Shown: in pieces, positions 40,801-53,330 of the stretch
Layout of the letters: each line of letters opens with the position of its first letter
Position numbering within the stretch: the stretch's first letter is position 1
Assembly: GCA_002633025.1 (NCBI GenBank)
Contig: NMRB01000469.1
Location: forward strand, 188,771-252,770
Reading direction: 5' to 3'
DNA: 64,000 bases
From: Notospermus geniculatus
Lineage: Eukaryota; Nemertea; Pilidiophora; Heteronemertea; Lineidae
Position numbers and translations under genes: made by a program
Notes under the pieces: model-generated
What the model was told of the DNA's origin: nothing
What the model saw: only the letters and a program-made list of their open reading frames with translations
Databases searched by the model: none

Positions 40801-41624
40801 GATGTAAGATCCGGGGCAACTCTAGGAACGACAGAACGACAGTGTGTTGCGATGACTTTGCTTTGTATTCTATCTCTCTATCAAACTCTGTACACACATC
40901 GTCCGTGAATCTGCAAGTACAGATACAAAACCTTGTTCAAATATCTTGTTGCCTTATTAAACAACTATATTAAGAAATGTACCACCAATGTGGGCAATGA
41001 CGAAAGAAAACTTGGATGGAGAACACAGAGACCTACAGAAATTACAGCAGGCAACGGTGCTGCCATCCAGGAGTGACAACCGACACCACAGAGCACATGG
41101 AGTGAGTCACGTGACCTGAAATATCAGGCCAGCGAGGGGGTTTCGAAAGTAGGTCACGCCCAGAAAAGTGCTACAAATACAATCACAACCAAACTTGGCC
41201 ACCTTGTAGGCTAATACACCTTCCTAGCAACCTGGGGAGCACATGCCAGTGGCCAGACAAGGCCGCCAATGGCAATTTTAGGGAACAGAACGAGAGGGGG
41301 CCTGGGGCCTACACCACGCACAAGGCCCGTCCAGCATTCAAGCGGACAGAAATCATCAAACATCTTCATCACGGAAAGATTCTCTGGGCTAACTTGGCAC
41401 ACACAATGTACACATATTGATTTTATCATTCATTACTTGTTTCTAACCATTTACCTCTTTGAGTGCCTTATTTTTGCAATCTTTATGTGACAACTTGACC
41501 GGAAATACATCAACCACATTTACAATCAATGGCGAAAAGCACATGCGCCACCAGATGGCGCGATACCATCACTTCCGGATCCCTAAACTTAAAGGGGCGC
41601 TTGTCCAGCGCACCAACAGTGTGA

Positions 41625-41965
41625 CTTTGGCCAAATAATGCCTCGAAGTTCTGGAGCACCTTTCCCGTCCAAGTCCGTCCATGAAGTTCGTGAAAAGACT
41701 GTAAAAGTTGCCACTATCCACTCCGTTGGGACACAGTTTAAGCCCGTTCGGCAACATTTTCAAGAACGTACTGAACTAGTTTGGTGTGATGGGTATAAAG
41801 GGCCTGACACATTGAAGTAGTTCTCAAAACGTCCTGCCCCGTCCTAAAAAATCGTAACGGGCTAGAACGTGTAACCCTTGGCCAAATAATACCTCGATCT
41901 TCTGGGGCACCCTTCCCGTCCGAGCCCGTTCATGAAGTTCGTAAAAAGACTGTAAAAAGTTGCCC
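41625..41965 (+). repeat. Direct duplication of a ~90-bp block
   Basis: ttggccaaataatgcctcga plus a cccgtcc..tccatgaagttcgt segment at 41630-41715 recurs at 41878-41965, flanking a copy of the preceding inverted-repeat arm. From 41965 to 42560 no gene is seen. Confidence 0.6.
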
Positions 41966-42680
41966 AATCGTCTTTGACTCGGAAGCTTTCGGCAACCTTC
42001 GGGCAGCCATTGAAAGCACCTCGTCCGTATATAGCGGATTAAGTTCGACCACTATATGGTCGGTGAACAGGTCAGAAGTGATGCGGTTGTAGCGATGCGC
42101 ATACTGGAAATAGTTCACATATAATTTTTTAGTTACCTTATGTTTGTTTGCACAAAATGAGTGATTTCGTAATGAATATCAATATAAAAACGTTTGAATG
42201 GTTAAATGTGCATTTCGCAACAATTTTTATTGAAAAATTCGTATGCATTAGGTGACTGTTTCTCCCTACCCACCTCGATCACGAAACAACAATGGCCGCC
42301 ATAGCTTCACCACTCAAGAAGTTCAACGTGCTGTTATAGCGTGACTAACCCTTCATCAGGTAAGGTAAATGCTTCAACTCATTTTCCTATATGTAGCAAC
42401 ACTCACAATGCCTAATTGGTGACTTAGATCATTCAAATAGATAGATTTGAACAGTCTTGTCGAACTGATCTTCATCAAAGTAGTTCCCGGAGCAATATGG
42501 AGCTGTCCGATATACGTCAGAGTTACGATGCTGGTACAAATCGTTCTCTGACGTTCAGATTGAAAAGTTGCGACTACGTCTACTCCGCAGACAGTTTGAG
42601 CCCGTTCAGCAACATTTTCAAGAACGCACTGAGAAACAGCTCAGTGTGATTGGGGCGTTAAATACAGTAATGCTCCGAAG

Positions 42681-43259
42681 GCCTCACATCACGGAGGTAT
42701 ATGGGAAAGGCTCATACGCACGACGCGCAAGGTCTTATATGGCATTATGCGGGAGCAGAACATGAGAACTGATGAGGAGGGCTTGCAAACACTCTTCTGC
42801 GAAGTGGAGTCCGTGATAAACAGCAGGCCTTTGACGATGGCCTCGGATGATCCGAATGAACTAGGAGTATTGACGCCGAACCACCTGTTGATTATGGAAA
42901 CTGAACCTCAGTTACCTCCGGGAGAATTCGTGAAACAGGACGCGTATGTTCGTCAACGATGGCGGCAAATCCAACACCTAGCAGGACAGTTTTGGAGCCG
43001 ATGGAGACTGGAATATGTCGCTCTGTTACAACAGAGGCAAAAGTGGTTAGAGCCGCACCGTAATGTGGCAGTAGGAGATGTGGTGCTGATCACGGATGCG
43101 GTTCCTAGAAATCAGTGGATGATGGCGAGGGTCGTCGAAGTGAACAAGGATGAAAGGGGGTTGGTTCGTGTTGCGCGTTTGAAAACAAAGAACTCGGAAT
43201 TAGTTCGTCCGATTACGAAACTGGTAACATTGCTAGAGGCGGAGTCCGTCTCGTCGTAG
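42681..43259 (+). pseudogene. BEL/Pao retrotransposon integrase tail (DUF5641-type)
   Basis: Read from 42681 the frame begins inside the integrase core (HHGGIWERLIR, then RKVLYGIMREQ). It continues through GLQTLFCEVESVINSRPLT, LTPNHLLIME and YVRQRWRQIQHLAGQFW to VGDVVLI and the C-terminal end at 43259. These are standard landmarks of BEL/Pao pol C-termini. Gag, protease, RT and most of integrase are missing upstream. It is a dead fragment. Confidence 0.82.
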
Positions 43260-43391
43260 ATGTTTTTGACATTCTTTGTGCGGATGTGTATGATGGGCGC
43301 ATCTAGATATGATCTGAGTTTCGTCTGAGGATTTGAGTTTCGTTTTTTATGAGGATTCTAATTACTCCAAATGAGGCATTCGTCGTAATTA

Positions 43392-43625
43392 GGGGGGCTG
43401 GTATAAGAACCGTTGGTTATGATCTTTTGGAGTAGGCTGTACCTAGTGTTGTTGTTGTCGTTTTTGATACATGATACAAGAAATTGCGCTAATTACATCA
43501 TAAATACATAGAATAGATATCCTCTCTTGTCTATTTATAAGAACCGTTGGTTATGATCTTTTGGAGTAGACTGTACCTAGTGTTGTTGTTGTCGTTTTGA
43601 TACATGATACAAGAAATTGCGCTAA
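43392..43625 (+). repeat. Tandem duplication after the BEL fragment, possible 3' LTR start
   Basis: ATAAGAACCGTTGGTTATGA starts two near-identical ~95-bp blocks (about 43403 and 43538) separated by 40 bp. They follow a purine-rich aattagggggg tract, so TGGTATAAGAACC at ~43399 may be the start of the BEL 3' LTR. I could not define an LTR end. From 43625 to 44700 there is no gene; an AGGTGGCAGCAC block is at 43821. Confidence 0.45.
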
Positions 43626-44705
43626 TTTTGATGCAGGGGACCAAAGTGTCTTTTTTATGTCCTTACAGCTAGGTCCCGATTTTTTGAGGTATGTCAATGA
43701 ATATGATGTTATGTACTGTCAATTGATGGCCTTTGCGACACTTAAGTACGTCAGGTTTGAAACTTATGAGGTCTTTGTGAAATGGGTAAATTGGCTAATT
43801 GATTCCTATTGCTGCATATAGGTGGCAGCACCGCCTTGTGTGTGGGGGCCGAAGACAGTCCTCCAGACGGACGTGGATGTGAGGTGGTGTAATAGGAGCT
43901 AAAGTCATTGAGTCAGAAATGGTTGTTATGACATTTCTTCATTTCTGTATTTTCAGTTTACGTGACACACGCAATAATTAATAAAAGGCTACGGCATATC
44001 TGATGGTTGCGTTACCTGGTGTTATACTATTTTTGATAATGTTATTCACTGGTCCATTTTATTTAGGCTACATTTAAAGCAAATGACTCGCGGGATGTTT
44101 TGATTCATTTGGGGCGCCATGACAGTTGCTCCTCAATATCAAACGCCGTTATGAGAAAAAGGCGAAAGAAGGATTTTAGTTAAATGGGAAATGCATTAGA
44201 CAGCCAAACTTCGGAGGCGCATTGTGCAAAATCTGCCGCTTCAAAATCAATGTGAATTGTACAAAATGTACATTTTGACCGACTGAATTTGAAAATGTCA
44301 TTTTCCATTTTAACAAATTTTTAATGGAACCTCGTCACATTCGCATATTTGCACAGGTTTTTCATATGACTGGAGCACGGCTTTGCCTGGAGGCTAGATT
44401 CACTCGCTATATGGGTGGTCCCCTCAAAAAGTCAAAACAAACCCCGCGAGCCATTTGCTTTATTTAATACGTAAAACCAATGCGGCGTGGTCAAGTGTTT
44501 GGGGAAAAGGCGAGGCCTATCAGGAAGAGACTCTGAACAATGCGTCATTTTCCTCGACTATGCCTGTCAACTTGACATTTTATCAAACAGGCCAAGCTCA
44601 TTAAAACATAATTATTGGTCGTTAATGAGGGAATGCTCATAGAGACAGGAAGCCGCCCATTGAGACGACTGGTTTCTCTGTTAACTCGTTATGTGACTGT
44701 CGTGA

Positions 44706-45085
44706 CTAGTCCATGAACCGGACTGAGTCCGTGAACTCTTTTGTCGTCGCTTGTCATGTTACAGTGTGGTGAAAATATGGCATCAACATCGGAGGGTATC
44801 GAACAAGGATGAAGATGAGGAGTTTGTGACAGGATACGGAAAATGATTGGATACTAGCAATATCAAAATATCAGGTAGGACATGCCATCCACAGGGACGG
44901 ATCCAGGACTTGGGAAAAGATCAGGGGACGCCCGGTGCTAGAAACATTGAAATTTGTGTGAAATTCCAGTCACCAGTCTCCAGTCCTTGAGCCGGACCAC
45001 TCCGTCCGTCAGCTCTTTGGTCGTCGCTTGCCACGTTGCAGTGTGGTGAAAATATGGCATCGACATCGGAGGGTATCGAATAAGG
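44706..45085 (+). repeat. Duplicated ~110-bp block flanking a GGATCC fragment
   Basis: The block with ttgtcgtcgcttg, cagtgtggtgaaaatatggc and catcggagggtatcgaa occurs at 44706-44815 and 44988-45095. Between them lies a half copy of the GGATCC-ended element (44894-44940). From 45095 to 46080 no gene is supported. Confidence 0.65.
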
Positions 45086-46083
45086 ATAAAGATCTGGGCC
45101 CGTATGCATAAAGGAGGTGGTAACTATACCCTGGTTTAGCCTATTCTGAGAATTGTTATTCTTCTCTCCCCGGTTTAGAAAATTCGGTATGCATAAAACA
45201 AAGTATAACAATTCTGTGTATAACTAAACTGAGTTTAAGCTTATTCCACAGTGTAGCGTTAATATTCCACGGTATTTGTGTGCAAAGCCTGCAGGAAATC
45301 TATTATTAGATTGTCACGAGTTCTAAGGTCACGTAGACTCATTAAGTTTGGGAGGTCCTCATGACGCACGCTAGAGCCAAAGAAGTGAACAAAGGAAGAC
45401 AAGTACACGGATATTTTGAACAAGACTGGTGTAACCGTAGCTTATGCATCACTTCCACTTTTACGACCAGCCAAAACGATCTGTCATGTCTGTGCTCCGA
45501 CTTGTGACTGGCTGACGTAATTACGTCCATTTGGAGTTTCCCCGGTACCTGCCGAGAAGAACCTAATAGGTTTAATCCAAATCTGATAACGTTTTGAAGA
45601 TAGGCTAATATACCCAACTTTGCCCCCACACAGCTCTGAATGGCATCTAATTTTGTTAAATAAATGTATGATTTGGTTGAATACTTCGTCGGTGTGTCAT
45701 CATTAATTGTCTATTTTAAGCAGAATGCTCATTACCGTACGTGTAAACTCATTCATTGGACCATAGGACACACCAAAAGGGTGTTTACTGCGTCGAGCAC
45801 TTCTAAACGAAGTTCACGTTTGAAATGGAAAGAATGCCTATGTTATTTCCTGCCATATCGTGACATACGACTGTCTTTCATCTTTTGTAATTCATTTGTA
45901 TATTTTCGTTATTCTCAGGTCAACTGCACGAAGCTTGGAAACGCCCACGCCCCAACGCTCCGATAACTCCAATCATCAGGTTTACTTCCTCTAATTTGGA
46001 ATAGTAGGCCAATATTATTGGTGAGGAGTACTGTGACCAGCCATGCCAGCAGCGATTGAGACAGCATACACGCATAAGTTTAT

Positions 46084-46576
46084 GCGCTTCCACTACAAAA
46101 AAAGCCGGTATTTGTCCGCTCTTGTTCTGCTTCCAATACAGAATTGCCGGGTTTAATAAGTCCGGTTCTATTAAGTGCGGATCTATTTAGTTCGGACAGC
46201 ATAAGTTGCGCTTCCACTACAAAAAAGCCGGTATTTGTCCGCTCTTATTCTGCTTCCATTACAGAATTGCCGGGTTTAATAAGTCCGGTTCTATTAAGTG
46301 CGGATGTACATTGTATTTAGTTCGGATAGCATAGCCGATCATACTCCGAATCTAGATGCGGATAAATTTTGTAGTGGAATGGCAATAACACCGGATCTAT
46401 TTGTAGTATTATGCTCGGCTACAGGTGGCTCCACGGTCGCTTGCGACTGCGCATGACCTATCCAAACTAAATAGATCCGCACTTAATAGAACCGGACTTA
46501 TTAAACCCGGCAATTCTGTAATGGAAGCAGAACAAGAGCGGACAAATACCGGCTTTTTTGTAGTGGAAGCGCAACT
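46084..46576. mobile_element. TIR element with GCGCTTCCACTACAAAAA ends
   Basis: The ~110-bp left arm (GCGCTTCCACTAC, aagccggtatttgtccgctc, tattaagtgcggat) is present twice in tandem (46084 and 46207) and once inverted at the right end (to 46576). A solo end fragment lies at 27842. Confidence 0.82.
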
Positions 46577-46822
46577 ATAGACCTACACGCGGTCCGAATG
46601 ATAGCACACTGACGCTTGACCAGCTCTGATATACAATGTGGGGCCTACAGTCACTGGACCGAAGTCTTGCATGGCCCGAAAATTGACGGGAAATGTCGTT
46701 TCCTTCAGTGAGAAAGTATTATTATCTTCAGAGAATAGATAATGCGAAAAGAACATATCAAAATATGAAGGGAATTTGAAAAAAGATAAATATTCTTCAT
46801 CCCCCGCATGCTTTGAGATAAT

Positions 46823-46937
46823 AGGGAGGATTAGAAATCACACGATAAACGTAAACGTCAACGTTAATTTTTGTGCGGAAAATGCAATATAAAATCCGGT
46901 GAAGTTTACGTTTATCGTTTGATTTCTAAACCTCCCT
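46823..46937. mobile_element. Hairpin element with AGGGAGG..TAGAAATCA ends
   Basis: The left arm AGGGAGGATTAGAAATCACA plus cgataaacgtaaac pairs with the right arm gtttacgtttatcgtttg and ATTTCTAAACCTCCCT. Related to 21256-21365. From 46937 to 47450 no gene. Confidence 0.78.
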
Positions 46938-47451
46938 AATGTATGCAGATTTGTGACATGGGACGGTTCAGTATTTATCGTTTGCTAAAAATAAAGCCCT
47001 TAGCGATGACACGTTGTGTCGTCCACCGCGTCTTGCACCGACTTACCGGGAACATACGCCCGACACCCCTAAGACACATCCCCACGAGCTACCGCCACCG
47101 CGAACCGACGCTCAGCGACCGCTGCAAGGTGTTTTTTCAAGTCGACGAAATATGTTAAAAGACGGGAAAATATTTGAGGAGACTATCTCGCACTTTGAAT
47201 GCTTTGGAACTAATTGAGCGGCGAGTTCAACATCTGATGGTCCTTGGTCCGTGAGTGTGGACGGGGTCCTACCCTGAAGGAGAAAGACGCTATTAAAATC
47301 TCGCTTGCACTTTCTCTCACATTCCTTGACCATTATCGTTGTCAAGTTGCCGCTAGAGAATTCCTCTCTGTTATCTTTGTAAGTTCATCATCTGATCACT
47401 TTCGGTTCGGACGAGTGGAAATGTGCCTGCCTGGCCGGCTGTTTGTAATAC

Positions 47452-47661
47452 TAGTGTCCCACTGGCGACTTTTTCCCACGACAAGGGGCGAATCTGAAGT
47501 CTGCGACATTCCCTCGACAAGCTGCGATATTTAGCATTAATGTGTTTCGCATAGGATCATGGAGCCAGAGAATCACCGCGAACATAGACGACAGTCCACG
47601 AAGAGGTACGATTTTTTCATTCGTCCCTTGTCGCAGGCCAAAATTCGCCAGTGGGACACTA
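47452..47661. mobile_element. TIR element with TAGTGTCCCACTGGCGA ends
   Basis: The left end TAGTGTCCCACTGGCGA is exactly inverted at the right end. Inner arms acgacaaggggcgaat/attcgtcccttgtcg extend the pairing. It ends ~60 bp left of the satellite. Confidence 0.8.
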
Positions 47662-47719
47662 CTATTACGACTCCCTCGCTATGGTGCTGTACGTACTATG
47701 GACATTCGTCTGGCGAATN

Positions 47720-48867
47720 TTTGCCTCGCTGAGGTCTTCGGGCTTCCTGAAGGTGATAACAACTGTTGATTTAATCACTTGTTTTTAGATAATTAAAAGA
47801 GGGTTATTTGAGAATTAATTAATTAATAATTAATTTATAGTGAAAAGTAGACAAGTGCTTCAGTCATCAGTGACATTTGCCTCGCTGAGGTCTTCGGGCT
47901 TCCTGAAGGTGATAAACAACTGTTGATTTAATCACTTGTTTTTACATGTAGATAATTATAAAAGAGGGTTATTTGAGAATTAATTAATTAATAAGTAATT
48001 TATAATGAAAAGTAGACAAGTGCTTCAGTCATCAGTGAATTTGCCTCGCTGAGGTCTTCGGGCTTCCTGAAGGTGATAACAACTGTTGATTAAATCACTT
48101 GTTTTTAGATAATTAAAAGAGGGTTATTTGAGAATTAATTAATTAATAATTAATTTATAATGAAAAGTAGACAAGTGCTTCAGTCATCAGTGACATTTGC
48201 CTCGCTGAGGTCTTCGGGCTTCCTGAAGGTGACAACAACTGTTGATTTAATCACTTGTTTTTAGATAATTAAAAGAGGGTTATTTGAGAATTAATTAATT
48301 AATAATTAATTTATAATGAAAAGTAGACAAGTGCTTCAGTCATCAGTGACCTTTGCCTCGCTGAGGTCTTCAGGCTTCCTGAAGGTGATAACAACTGTTG
48401 ATTTAATCACTTGTTTTTAGATAATTAAAAGAGGGTTATTTGAGAATTAATTAATTAATAATTAATTTATAATGAAAAGTAGACAAGTGCTTCAGTCATC
48501 AGTGACATTTGCCTCGCTGAGGTCTTCAGGCTTCCTGAAGGTGATAACAACTGTTGATTTAATCACTTGTTTTTTTAGATAATTAAAAGAGGGTTATTTG
48601 AGAATTAATTAATAATTAATTTATAATGAAAAGTAGACAAGTGCTTCAGTCATCAGTGACCTTTGCCTCGCTGAGGTCTTCGGGTTCCTGAAGGTGATAA
48701 CAACTGTTGATTTAATCACTAGTTTTTTAGATAATTATAAAAGAGGGTCAATTGAGAATTAATTAATTAATAATGAAAAGTACATGTAGACAAGTGCTTC
48801 AGTCATCAGTGACCTTAGCCTCGCTGAGGTCTTCGGGCTTCCTGAAGGTGATAACAACTGTTGATTT
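47720..48867 (+). repeat. 156-bp satellite, eight units
   Basis: gcctcgctgaggtcttc starts at 47723, 47879, 48043, 48199, 48355, 48511, 48665 and 48818. The spacing is 153-164 bp, mostly exactly 156. Each unit has the hairpin CTTCGGGCTTCCTGAAG and the self-complementary TTAATTAATTAATAATTAA. The last unit is cut off near 48867. Units differ by few bases, so homogenisation is recent. From 48867 to 49340 no gene is firmly supported. Confidence 0.93.
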
Positions 48868-49348
48868 GCTTGTGAATAATGAGACTCGGTAGGCAGGAAC
48901 ACATCCGAAAATAAAATATAGATAAAAACATAAGTGCTTTTTCCACCATTTACATTGTTTTGCCACCGGCCTTCCTATACTGTATTACAACTCTGGGTGA
49001 AAATCGTAGACCAAATGGTTGCTTTTAAAATTATAGGTGAGAAAAACGTACCAAATACCACACCACCAGTCCGAAGTTGCAGTAAGGCTGAGAGGAATAC
49101 GCGATACAGATTAAACAAAAGGAAGGTTGAAGAGAAAGGTCGACAGCTTCTCGTAGAAAGGCGAATGGCTTGATACAGTTTCATCCCGTAAGTTAATCAA
49201 AATTATTTTAGCTGTCCCCCAGTTAAATATAATGGCGTCCATGACTGTCTATGACAACAGTTCATGATATCAATCTTTCTGCTTGGGAATTCCATCTGAC
49301 ACTGTGCGAGACGTTCACTGTACATTCTCATGTTTTTTTTCACTGCAG

Positions 49349-49675
49349 ATTGGAAGTGACGTGGCTGCATTCGCGAAAAATGTTGACTCCAACAAATACA
49401 CACAACCGTTCATCCTAGGACCAAGGAATCGAAGAAATCCGGCTGAGTTTCTCTTGGTGTGCGAATTCAAGGCTATTCCAATAGGACCATCAATTGTTCT
49501 GGCTTTTGACAAGCTGTTTCAGTTGCATTATGTGTTGAATGTGCATTTTGCGAAACCCCTTCAGCAGTTTTTCGCCTTTTTCCAACATTATACATATTAT
49601 GACGTAATTGACCAACCCAAATCATCGCAGGTTAGAAATATCGCTAGGCCTAGCGATATTCTGCGCATTGCCTAA
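49349..49675 (+). CDS. Possible terminal exon of an unrecognised gene
   Basis: A polypyrimidine tract and CAG (TTTTTTTTCACTGCAG) precede 49349, and the frame from there runs 108 residues to TAA. AATAAA follows 69 bp after the stop (49744-49749), as expected for a last exon. The peptide has a basic stretch (GPRNRRNPAEF) followed by a hydrophobic-aromatic helix-rich stretch (FDKLFQLHYVLNVHFAKPLQ). From memory this resembles the C-terminal part of uncharacterised animal proteins that end in an LF.L.YVL...P..L..FF.F.Q pattern; I cannot name the family. No upstream exon was identified. Confidence 0.35.
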   Translation: MGSDVAAFAKNVDSNKYTQPFILGPRNRRNPAEFLLVCEFKAIPIGPSIVLAFDKLFQLHYVLNVHFAKPLQQFFAFFQHYTYYDVIDQPKSSQVRNIARPSDILRIA

Positions 49676-49793
49676 ATGCCAGCAAAATTTTAATCGACCA
49701 AAAAATTGGCCGTCACTAGTAGATGTACAATGTATAATCATCGAATAAACTAGGTAAATTTTATATCTTAATTCCATGTTACGGTACACAATC

Positions 49794-50460
49794 TGAGAGG
49801 AACCATGATACGACCCGTCTGCACTCTGGATAGAAAGATGCTCCCGACATTGTATAATTGGGACATCCTGTACACACCGGTATTCTTTGGCATTCCTTAA
49901 AACTCCTCTGGTTAGTCGAAGATGTAGGTTTTGCGTTGTGAGTTTTGTGAATTTTGAAGCCTCGTTTTGAATTTCGAACCAACTTGTTTCTCAGGTTACT
50001 CATGTATTACAGATTTAATACAGATTTAAAATTTCACACGAAATATTGGGTTCGTGTTGATGCTTTCTTGCCGGAGGGATATGCCGTCTGAATGACGGGA
50101 TTGAGTTGAGACACTGAGAGGAACCATGATACGACCGTCTGCACTCTGGATAGAAAGATGCTCCCGACGTTGTATAATTGGGACATCCTGTACACACCAG
50201 TATTCTTTGGCATTCCTCAAAAGTCCTCTAGTCGAATTATGTAGGTTTTGCGTTGTGAGTTTTGTGAAGGTTGAAGCCTCGTTTTGAATTTCGAACCAAA
50301 TTGTTTCTCAGGTTACTCATGTATTGTGTCACGTGTCTTTATTTTTGTGTTAAACATGATTTGCGTCCTTTAATACAGATTTTAAATTACACAAGAAATA
50401 TTGGGTTCGTGTTGATGCTTTCTTGCCGGAGGGATATGCCGTCTGAATGACGGGATTGAG
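49794..50460. repeat. ~320-bp tandem duplication
   Basis: The block from gagaggaaccatgatacgac to gaatgacgggattgag occurs at 49795-50110 and 50118-50460. Copy 2 has a 40-60 bp extra segment near 50330 (tgtgtcacgtgtctttattt). The opposing frames inside are duplicated artefacts. Confidence 0.85.
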
Positions 50461-50472
50461 GCGTGCACAAAA

Positions 50473-50542
50473 AGGATATCGCCTCGTAAGTGGCATCCCT
50501 AAGTAGACTCTACTCAGGGATGCCACTTAGGAGGCGATATCC
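50473..50542. repeat. Short perfect hairpin
   Basis: AGGATATCGCCTC.TAAGTGGC is inverted as GCCACTTAGGAGGCGATATC after a short loop (agtagactctact). The stem is about 29 bp. Confidence 0.8.
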
Positions 50543-50559
50543 TGACTGTATGGATTTCC

Positions 50560-50885
50560 CATAGGCTACATTCGCTCTTTTGGAGCTGGACATTCGCTCT
50601 TTAAAAGAGCTAAGAGTTGGCTCTCTGAACGATCGGAACCGTAATGAAACGAGCGAACCGTAATGAAAGGAAGGAGTGAAATATGACGCAAACGAGCGAT
50701 TTTTCGCTCTCAAAAGAGCCAATAATGACGCACCAAAAGAGCGGATTTTCGCACTTTAAACGATCGAATCAGTTCGCTCTTTTGAAAGAGCGATATTCGC
50801 TCCGTAAGGAGCAATCCCTAACTTCGATCTGAAGAAGAGCGAGAATTCGCTCTTAAAGATCGAATATTCACTCTTTGGAATTAAG
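50560..50885. repeat. Dense cluster of CGCTCTTT / AAAGAGCG motifs
   Basis: The octamer family tcgctctt or its inverse aagagcga occurs about a dozen times in 325 bp, often as short hairpins (ttcgctctttaaaagagct, then tttgaaagagcgatattcgct). No gene is visible. Between 50885 and 51050 nothing is supported. Confidence 0.65.
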
Positions 50886-51055
50886 AGAGTAAATAAGAGG
50901 TGTCCTGATGACAGAGGTCATTTCCTCTGACCGGGTTGTCCTCAATTGAGAGGTGTCCTGAATACTGAGAAGTCAAAATGAATACAAAGACCTGTTTTGG
51001 ACTGAATTTTGGTGTCCTTTATAGAGAGGTATCCTTCTGGCAGTTAGTGACCTGT

Positions 51056-51542
51056 AAAGCCAGGCGCACACTGCCCTTGCGGCCTGCAATTTTTGACCGG
51101 CGTGGTTTACAAATGACGCCGTCCTGGATATGGTTGCGTCTTGGTGTGCAGTTGAAATTGCCAGGATATCGATCGATACAGCAAGATATTCTGGAACTAT
51201 CCAGAAATAGCCGACAATGACATCATTTTGCGCTCACGTATAGTTATTCTGAAATCATGTGACGCCAGGAAGGGACTACTTCATTGGTCAACTACCCCAA
51301 GATACGGCGGGAGGTGCCAGTGAACGTACCACACACTCCTTGCGGTGGAGGACGCCGGCAAATCTGACGCCAACAAATATCAAATCAGTTTGATTTCTGT
51401 GATCATGGTTGTGCCACGGACTGCCGGCAAAAAATCGTTGGGATGTGGTTACGGCGTTCTCCGCACACCAACACTTGCGGCACTGTGATTCGTGACGCCG
51501 GTCAAAAATCACCTGCCATAAGGGCAGTGTGTGCCTGGCTTT
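51056..51542. mobile_element. TIR element with AAAGCCAGGCGCACACTGCC ends
   Basis: The left end AAAGCCAGGCGCACACTGCC and right end GGCAGTGTGTGCCTGGCTTT are inverted over ~48 bp with a few mismatches, including tttttgaccggcgt inner arms. It is 487 bp and non-coding. From 51542 to 52935 no gene is supported. Confidence 0.82.
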
Positions 51543-52938
51543 AGGGAGGTTCCAGTGTGCATCAATTTCCACCGATGTCATCCAAATCTCAAAGCTGATG
51601 GTAAAATGCTAGGTGCTCGTAGGCAGCTTCCAGTTCTGCTGATAGGAGCAATCTCAAATTCTGAGTTCTCTTTGCGACTCCCTGTAGAAACATTTACATC
51701 ACATTGAAACCACATATTTGGGAAATCACTCAGCAAAATAGCTCAGTGTGAACCAATTTCATTCCATTTGTTGTGTGATTGAATTCTAAAATTACGGTAT
51801 CTTTTTGCGCTATTTTCCTCATTGAAAATAGGGCTAAGTGTCTCTCACTGAGTAAGTAACCTCAATAGTAGTTGTGTGAATGATCTTCAAGCCATAACCA
51901 TGGAATAATTTCATCATTCACAATCACTGAGCATTCATATTTGCTCTTTTGCCCCGAGCTACCATTACCATAACTAAATGGTACATTTTTATACGAACAA
52001 TTAATGATGGGATTTCATTGTGAAGTTGGTCAATTATATTCTTACAGATTGTTGGTGCTGTATTATGGCTGTGAATATGCCTGTACATGTTTTTCTTTCG
52101 TGAAACTTTTCAATGGCGTGATTTTTTCGTGATCGTGCCTGCTCTTTGGAGATACACGATGAAAAGTGCCTGTGCTCAGTGTTATATCGAGGCCATTTTA
52201 GAGTGGCGCCACCCTTGCCCCTAAAGGGGGCGCCACTGTGCCCTTTTTAACCCCCTTGGGCGCCATGCCCCTAAAAAAATTTTTTTTTAGGTTTTAGTAC
52301 CCCCAGACCCTCTGTCATGGTCCCTTTTGGTCATATCACCTTAGAAACTGGCTTAAATTGGCTGTTGACTGGAGTAGGGACCTTTTTAAATGACAAGCTT
52401 CTCAAATTCCATTAGTAGAAATGCCGTGAATGAAAAGTGCCCTTTTCTTGGTTGAAGTGCCCTTTTCACAAAGTTTGCACCGTGCCCTTCTGATATCCTA
52501 GATATACATGTACACTGGTGCTGTAGTGACGAAAAGTGCCTGTGACAAATTTACACTTGCCCTGATGTCGTCTCCTTCAGGCATTGATTTCTGCAGCGCG
52601 TACCTGGAACCCTGTGACCATGGTTGTCCCAAGAAGTCACGTGATGCTCTTATATGGTAATTTCATCCGTTCTGACTTTGCTGAATGACCATCAGCCGCG
52701 GGGAGAGAGGGCAGACCGTTCCTGAAGTGCTGAACGATGAATCACTGTTGGTAGAAAACAAATGTATTGGGCTCTGTCATTGTGGTTCTGTTTCTTGAGC
52801 CAAGTTATGGTGGAACAATGCTGACACACTTGTAACAATATGATATGAGCTGATCTTGCATGGAGGGAGAGATAACGTGTGTTATTCTTGGTCAAACTGT
52901 GAGGATATAAGGCAGATGAACGGAAGATGATCGCCTGT

Positions 52939-53313
52939 AAACTCCCTACGCAGTTGTGAGTCGCGCCCCTTCGGTTTACTCGCTCTCCACAACTGCTTTA
53001 CTTCGTAAAATTCTCCGCCTTTGGTCAACAGATGGCGCTGAGGGAGCAACCAATGAGAGCACCGAGCAACCGGTAACCAAGCTGGCCTGAGACACTTTTT
53101 CATTGGCCGAGCGGTTTGTAGCCATGGTAGCACAAGAACATCCGTTGCCAACGGGCCAAAAGTTCTGAAAGCAGCGTGCTGATAGGCTGTAAAATTCACG
53201 CCAGGCCCTGATGCCATCTGTTGACCAAACACGGCGAATTTTACAAAGTTAAGCACTAGTTGTGGAGAGCGGGTAAACCGAAGGGGGCGCAGTACACAAC
53301 TGCGTAGGGAGTT
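52939..53313. mobile_element. TIR element with AACTCCCTACGCAGTTGTG ends
   Basis: The ~100-bp inverted ends include AACTCCCTACGCAGTTGTG, cgccccttcggttta and tttggtcaacagatggc. It abuts the hairpin at 53331. Confidence 0.83.
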
Positions 53314-53330
53314 GACACACAAAATGATAA

